Positions 6,178-9,161 of a stretch of 9,161 nucleotides of DNA are shown one piece after another. A model generated the notes under the pieces. The model did not search any database. It was not told the DNA's origin and was given only the letters and a program-made list of their open reading frames with translations. Source of the stretch: Gammaproteobacteria bacterium (GTDB taxonomy: Bacteria > Pseudomonadota > Gammaproteobacteria > Pseudomonadales > Azotimanducaceae). Where the stretch lies: positions 32,925 to 42,085 of the forward strand of contig PAMR01000038.1 of the NCBI GenBank assembly GCA_002708205.1, written 5' to 3'. The position numbers and the translations under genes are program-made. Position 1 is the stretch's first letter. Each line of letters begins with the position of its first letter.

Positions 6178-7434
6178 CTAGAAACCGTGTTCGCCACATT
6201 GTCGATTAATTTCGTCAATGATTTCACACACGCGAATGGATTCGGCACGAGTAAACTGGGGCATTTCTGATAGTCCGGCTGCCATACAACGATGGACCGC
6301 CTGTGCTTGATACATGAAACCATGTTGATTACCCCCGCTCCAAGTCCAACCCTTATAGTTGATCATTTTTTCACCATCCCACCGTGATCCCGCAGGCTGA
6401 CCCCTGGTAATCGGAGCTGGCGTAGGTATTGGATACTCGAACCGTTCTACCTGATTAAATGGCCCATTACTCGGATTACGATCTTGATTCCAGTGAGTTT
6501 CGATCCAATCACCTGTCCAACCTTCCGATGGATCTAGCTCCATAGGCGGCAACCCTTCCTCTCGGCGTGTCCCATTGCGCGGAGGTCGTCCAGTACAAAT
6601 TGTTAGAGCTGTTGGATGGTGGGAAGGCGTCTCGATAGTAATCCGTCCTTTGGTACCAATAAATTGCGTTTCCTCAATGAAACGTCCGTTAGGAAAAGTA
6701 ATCACTGCTATGCCCTCTTGTTGAGTATATTGCAAGACGGCTGCGCTCGGCGGTGCCCCATGTGCGGAATACAAATCATCTGCATACGCCTGGGGGTTCA
6801 TTTTGCGACCCGCTGCTGCTATTAACGGCATCTCGTCACTTCCAAAACCTGTAATTGCTGGATTTAATGCATACACCCGATCAGGATAGTCCGCTTGGAC
6901 TATTTTCAGATCACCGATATCTCCCCGCTCTATAGAAGCGCGAGCGTGTTCTATCGCAGGAAAAAAACGTAACCACATACCTTCTTGGCAAAAAACACCG
7001 GCTTTGTCCGCTGCCTCGTAAACCTCTTTTGCTTGCTTCGCGGTATCCGTAAACGGCTTTTCGCACAGTACATGCTTTCCCGCGCGAATAGCTGTCATGA
7101 GATCTCGGTGGTGGTCCCACGTCTTTGAAGCGATATAAACGATATCAACGTCTGGGTCTTCACAAAGGGCTTCGTACGAATCGTACGCAGCAGGGACGCC
7201 GTGCGCAGTCGCATAAGCTTTCGCTCTATCCATATCTCGAGCAGCGACAGCCGTCACGCTCGCACCAGGTACGTCCTGTAAAGATTTAATCCAATCAGAA
7301 GCAATAGCGGAAGCACTAATGATGCACCAACGCAACGGATGCCGAACATCTTCCTCGTTTGTCTTACCCTGACGTACGTCCATCGGTGTATTCATTGGCC
7401 ATCCGTCGATGAAATGGGGGTCTCTCTTGTCCAT
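6178..7434 (-). CDS. Gfo/Idh/MocA-family NAD(P)-dependent oxidoreductase
   Basis: The product is a 418-residue soluble dehydrogenase of the Gfo/Idh/MocA family, which oxidises sugars, cyclitols, diols or related hydroxy compounds. The Rossmann domain begins near residue 35 (LRWCIISASAIASDW). It continues through VYIASKTWDHH (99-109) to VLCEKPF (122-128), whose Lys126 is the family's catalytic lysine. EGMWLRFFPA (151-160) resembles the block in dimeric dihydrodiol dehydrogenases, and QAQAVHRCMAAGLSEMPQ (376-392) is the usual C-terminal ending. The nucleotide loop reads S40-A-S42 where the family normally has Gly-x-Gly. The 34-residue N-terminal extension has no signal peptide features. The start is supported by AGGAAG (plus-strand 7440-7445) five bases before the ATG. 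A TauD-type gene follows on the same strand and a flavin enzyme gene diverges from it. The substrate is unknown. Confidence 0.9.
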   Translation of the reverse strand: MDKRDPHFIDGWPMNTPMDVRQGKTNEEDVRHPLRWCIISASAIASDWIKSLQDVPGASVTAVAARDMDRAKAYATAHGVPAAYDSYEALCEDPDVDIVYIASKTWDHHRDLMTAIRAGKHVLCEKPFTDTAKQAKEVYEAADKAGVFCQEGMWLRFFPAIEHARASIERGDIGDLKIVQADYPDRVYALNPAITGFGSDEMPLIAAAGRKMNPQAYADDLYSAHGAPPSAAVLQYTQQEGIAVITFPNGRFIEETQFIGTKGRITIETPSHHPTALTICTGRPPRNGTRREEGLPPMELDPSEGWTGDWIETHWNQDRNPSNGPFNQVERFEYPIPTPAPITRGQPAGSRWDGEKMINYKGWTWSGGNQHGFMYQAQAVHRCMAAGLSEMPQFTRAESIRVCEIIDEINRQCGEHGF

Positions 7435-7465
7435 GTGTACTTCCTATCATTTTTCTAATGTCTAC

Positions 7466-7494
7466 AGTATGAATCTACATGCATAGGCCGTCAC
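7466..7494 (-). promoter_or_regulatory. Candidate promoter for the oxidoreductase-dioxygenase unit
   Basis: Read on the minus strand, GTGACG (7489-7494) and CATACT (7466-7471) each match four of six bases of the sigma70 hexamers and are exactly 17 bases apart. Transcription would start near 7459, about 25 bases before the oxidoreductase ATG, leaving room for its AGGAAG ribosome-binding site. The 109-base divergent region must also hold the promoter of the flavin gene, for which I see no convincing match. Confidence 0.28.
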
Positions 7495-7543
7495 ATAGAA
7501 ATCCATTAGACTCGCGCACCAGCAAAGACTATTTGGAAATCAC

Positions 7544-8494
7544 ATGACGATCACAACACCTTTATGCGACCTATTGGGCATCGATCATCCCATCATACTA
7601 GGTGGAATGATGGGTATCAGTGATGCTGCACTCACTACGGCGGTATCCAATGGGGGCGGTCTAGGAACTCTCTCTAGTGCCACGTTCGGGGTGGATGGAA
7701 CGAGAGCTGAACTTAGCAAAATTGCTGAGACGACAAATCGGTCGTTTTCCGTCAACTTGCCACTATTTCACCCGATGGTACCTAATCTTTTGGATCTCCT
7801 ACCGGAATTCGGAGTCAAGATAGTGACCACATCTGCCGGTAATCCTGCAAAATACATCGACGTTCTGAAGGATATGGGAATATTTGTTATTCATGTCATT
7901 TCATCGGTTCGCACTGCTCGTAAAGCCGAAGATGCAGGAGTAGATGCAATTGTGGCTGAAGGTAGCGAATCCGGTGGAAAAGTAGCCATCGATGAGGTTC
8001 CAACAATATCTTTACTACCCCAGGTAATCGACTCCGTAAAGATTCCTGTGGTAGCAGCTGGAGGTTTCGCTTCAGGCCGAGGGCTACTGGCAGCTCTAGC
8101 AATGGGCGCCCAAGGCGTCCAAATGGGTACCCGATTTATCGCCTCTGAAGAATCAAGAGCGCATAAAAATTGGAAAGATGTTTTGGTCAATGTCGGGGAT
8201 TCCGCGACTTCGATAGCACTTCGTAATTCGTCCCCAACGCGTTTAATCAAGAACGAATTTTTCAGAGAAATGGACGCGTTAGACGAGCCGGGCAAAAAAG
8301 CTATGGATTTTATGCACGTACAACAAGCCGGATCGGAACGTATACCCGATGATATTGACGGTAGCCAAGGGAACTACACCGCCGGCACTGGCTCGGGTTT
8401 GATTCGAGATATCAAGCCCGCGGCCGACATTATCCAAGATGTACTTAAAGAAGCTGAATCCAGTATGCGCGAGCTTCAGCAGGCCTTTAGCTAA
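7544..8494 (+). CDS. Nitronate monooxygenase / FabK-like FMN-dependent enzyme
   Basis: This is a cytoplasmic FMN-binding TIM-barrel protein of the 2-nitropropane dioxygenase family, which includes nitronate monooxygenases, enoyl-ACP reductase II (FabK) and NADH:quinone reductases. The 316 residues start with HPIILGGMMGISDAALTTAV (15-34) and SNGGGLGTL (35-43). GVDAIVAEGSESGG (132-145) follows, then PVVAAGGFASGRG (168-180) and GAQGVQMGTRFIAS (188-201), which form the phosphate-binding half of the FMN site. In FabK and nitronate monooxygenases ESGG or EAGG is followed by a conserved His (His144 of pneumococcal FabK); here it is Lys146. FMN binding looks intact, but nitronate or enoyl chemistry may differ. 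GGAA stands about six bases before the ATG. The gene diverges from the oxidoreductase and its end overlaps the next gene tail to tail. Confidence 0.9.
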   Translation: MTITTPLCDLLGIDHPIILGGMMGISDAALTTAVSNGGGLGTLSSATFGVDGTRAELSKIAETTNRSFSVNLPLFHPMVPNLLDLLPEFGVKIVTTSAGNPAKYIDVLKDMGIFVIHVISSVRTARKAEDAGVDAIVAEGSESGGKVAIDEVPTISLLPQVIDSVKIPVVAAGGFASGRGLLAALAMGAQGVQMGTRFIASEESRAHKNWKDVLVNVGDSATSIALRNSSPTRLIKNEFFREMDALDEPGKKAMDFMHVQQAGSERIPDDIDGSQGNYTAGTGSGLIRDIKPAADIIQDVLKEAESSMRELQQAFS

Positions 8495-9161
8495 ATACAG
8501 GTGGTCGGCCCCGAAGACTAATACGACGAATCTCACGCAAGTCTCTCGATCCCGTAGCTGCTGCTATTGGGGAAGCACTATGCATAGTTGTCGGGTTATC
8601 CCAAAGCAGTAAATCGCCGACCGAATGACGATAATCTGTAAGAAATTCATCTTGGAAGGCATGCTGACAAAGCGACTCAAGGATGTTTTGTGCTTGATCC
8701 TTTGACAGACCAATGATGCCCTGACTTGTCCCCGTGATTGCGTACAAAGTCTTCACACCAGTAATCGGATGCCTACGGACAAGTGGGTGAACAACTGCTT
8801 TCTCTTTATCCCAGTTTTTGGGCGCAATAGGCACATGGTCGCCTGGGCGCGCCACGATAGAAACTCCATGGCGATGTTCAACTTGAAGTGCATCTATTTC
8901 TCCTCGAGTCGACTCCGGTAAGGCGTTATAAGCAGCAACCATATCGCAAAAGCGCGTTTGTCCTCCTTTATCAGGTGACTTCACAGAATAAAGCATGGTG
9001 ATCGAAGCTAAATTATTGGTAAACGACTGATCGGTATGCCAATGCGCAGCTCCCTTTTTATCATTAAGAGAATCCGCACCTTCATTTGTAATTCGAATGA
9101 TTTCAGGATGAGGTTCTTGGTGGGGAACGAGCAGCGGGTCCCCTATTCGGCGCGCAAAAAC
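8487..9161 (-). CDS. TauD/TfdA-family Fe(II)/2-oxoglutarate-dependent dioxygenase, N-terminus beyond the window
   Basis: The frame runs without a stop from the right edge, so the gene starts outside the window and 224 residues are visible; an internal ATG at 8996 is not the start, because the metal motif lies upstream of it. In partial numbering, FARRIGDPLL opens the visible part. AHWHTDQSF gives the iron ligands His42 and Asp44, LLLWDNPTTMHSAS gives the distal His194, and DLREIRRISLRG gives the 2-oxoglutarate-binding arginines (Arg209, Arg213). GGQTRFCDMVAAYNALP is a standard family block. The visible length suggests about 60 residues are missing. It ends in RGRPPVFS, similar to the ending of the other dioxygenase here (AGTPPVF), so the two are related but clearly diverged. 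Its stop codon overlaps the end of the flavin enzyme gene by eight bases. The substrate is unknown. Confidence 0.92.
   Translation of the reverse strand, partial: VFARRIGDPLLVPHQEPHPEIIRITNEGADSLNDKKGAAHWHTDQSFTNNLASITMLYSVKSPDKGGQTRFCDMVAAYNALPESTRGEIDALQVEHRHGVSIVARPGDHVPIAPKNWDKEKAVVHPLVRRHPITGVKTLYAITGTSQGIIGLSKDQAQNILESLCQHAFQDEFLTDYRHSVGDLLLWDNPTTMHSASPIAAATGSRDLREIRRISLRGRPPVFS

Noticed and set aside
7891..8295. Open frame of 134 codons on the minus strand inside the flavin enzyme gene
   Set aside because: It is a Ser/Ala/Pro-rich antisense translation with no motif and no start signals; the plus-strand gene is clearly the real one.

Overview
The window is dense, protein-coding bacterial DNA of moderate GC content by eye. 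It has eight genes, no tRNA or rRNA, no mobile element and no CRISPR array. The biotin enzymes are the best clue to the host. BioA keeps almost the same residue numbering as E. coli BioA, and BioD carries the EGAGGWF and MKLGCISHALLT blocks typical of proteobacterial BioD. I therefore infer a free-living, probably gammaproteobacterial heterotroph. The mix of TauD-type dioxygenases, a Gfo/Idh/MocA oxidoreductase and an amidohydrolase would suit a marine or soil scavenger. Taxonomy is an inference only.

Left part (1-1881, + strand): a single transcription unit. It has a good sigma70-type promoter, a leader with a perfect 8-bp inverted repeat, a run of nine G at the ribosome-binding position, and a 565-residue amidohydrolase of the D-aminoacylase-like superfamily. 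A strong hairpin follows the gene and probably ends the unit.

Middle part (about 1890-5236, + strand): a compact biotin operon bioF-bioD-bioA with gaps of 23 and 8 bases. Together the three enzymes convert pimeloyl thioester and L-alanine to KAPA, then to DAPA, then to dethiobiotin. bioB, bioC and bioH are not in the window, so the final sulfur insertion and the pimeloyl supply are encoded elsewhere. The leader of bioF holds short palindromes and repeats but no recognisable BirA operator.

Right part (5311-9161): a possible catabolic cluster. On the minus strand a Gfo/Idh/MocA oxidoreductase is followed after about 65 bases by a TauD/TfdA-type Fe(II)/2-oxoglutarate dioxygenase. A 109-base intergenic region separates the oxidoreductase from a divergent plus-strand flavin enzyme of the nitronate monooxygenase/FabK family. 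A second TauD-type dioxygenase, cut by the right edge, converges on the flavin gene and overlaps it by 8 bases.

The points most worth a second look are two departures from family active-site consensus: Lys in place of the conserved His in the flavin enzyme, and Ser-Ala-Ser where the oxidoreductase should have Gly-x-Gly. Next are the pairing of two related dioxygenases around these two genes and the G9 tract plus leader hairpin in front of the amidohydrolase. I see no clearly new defence, mobile or RNA system here.
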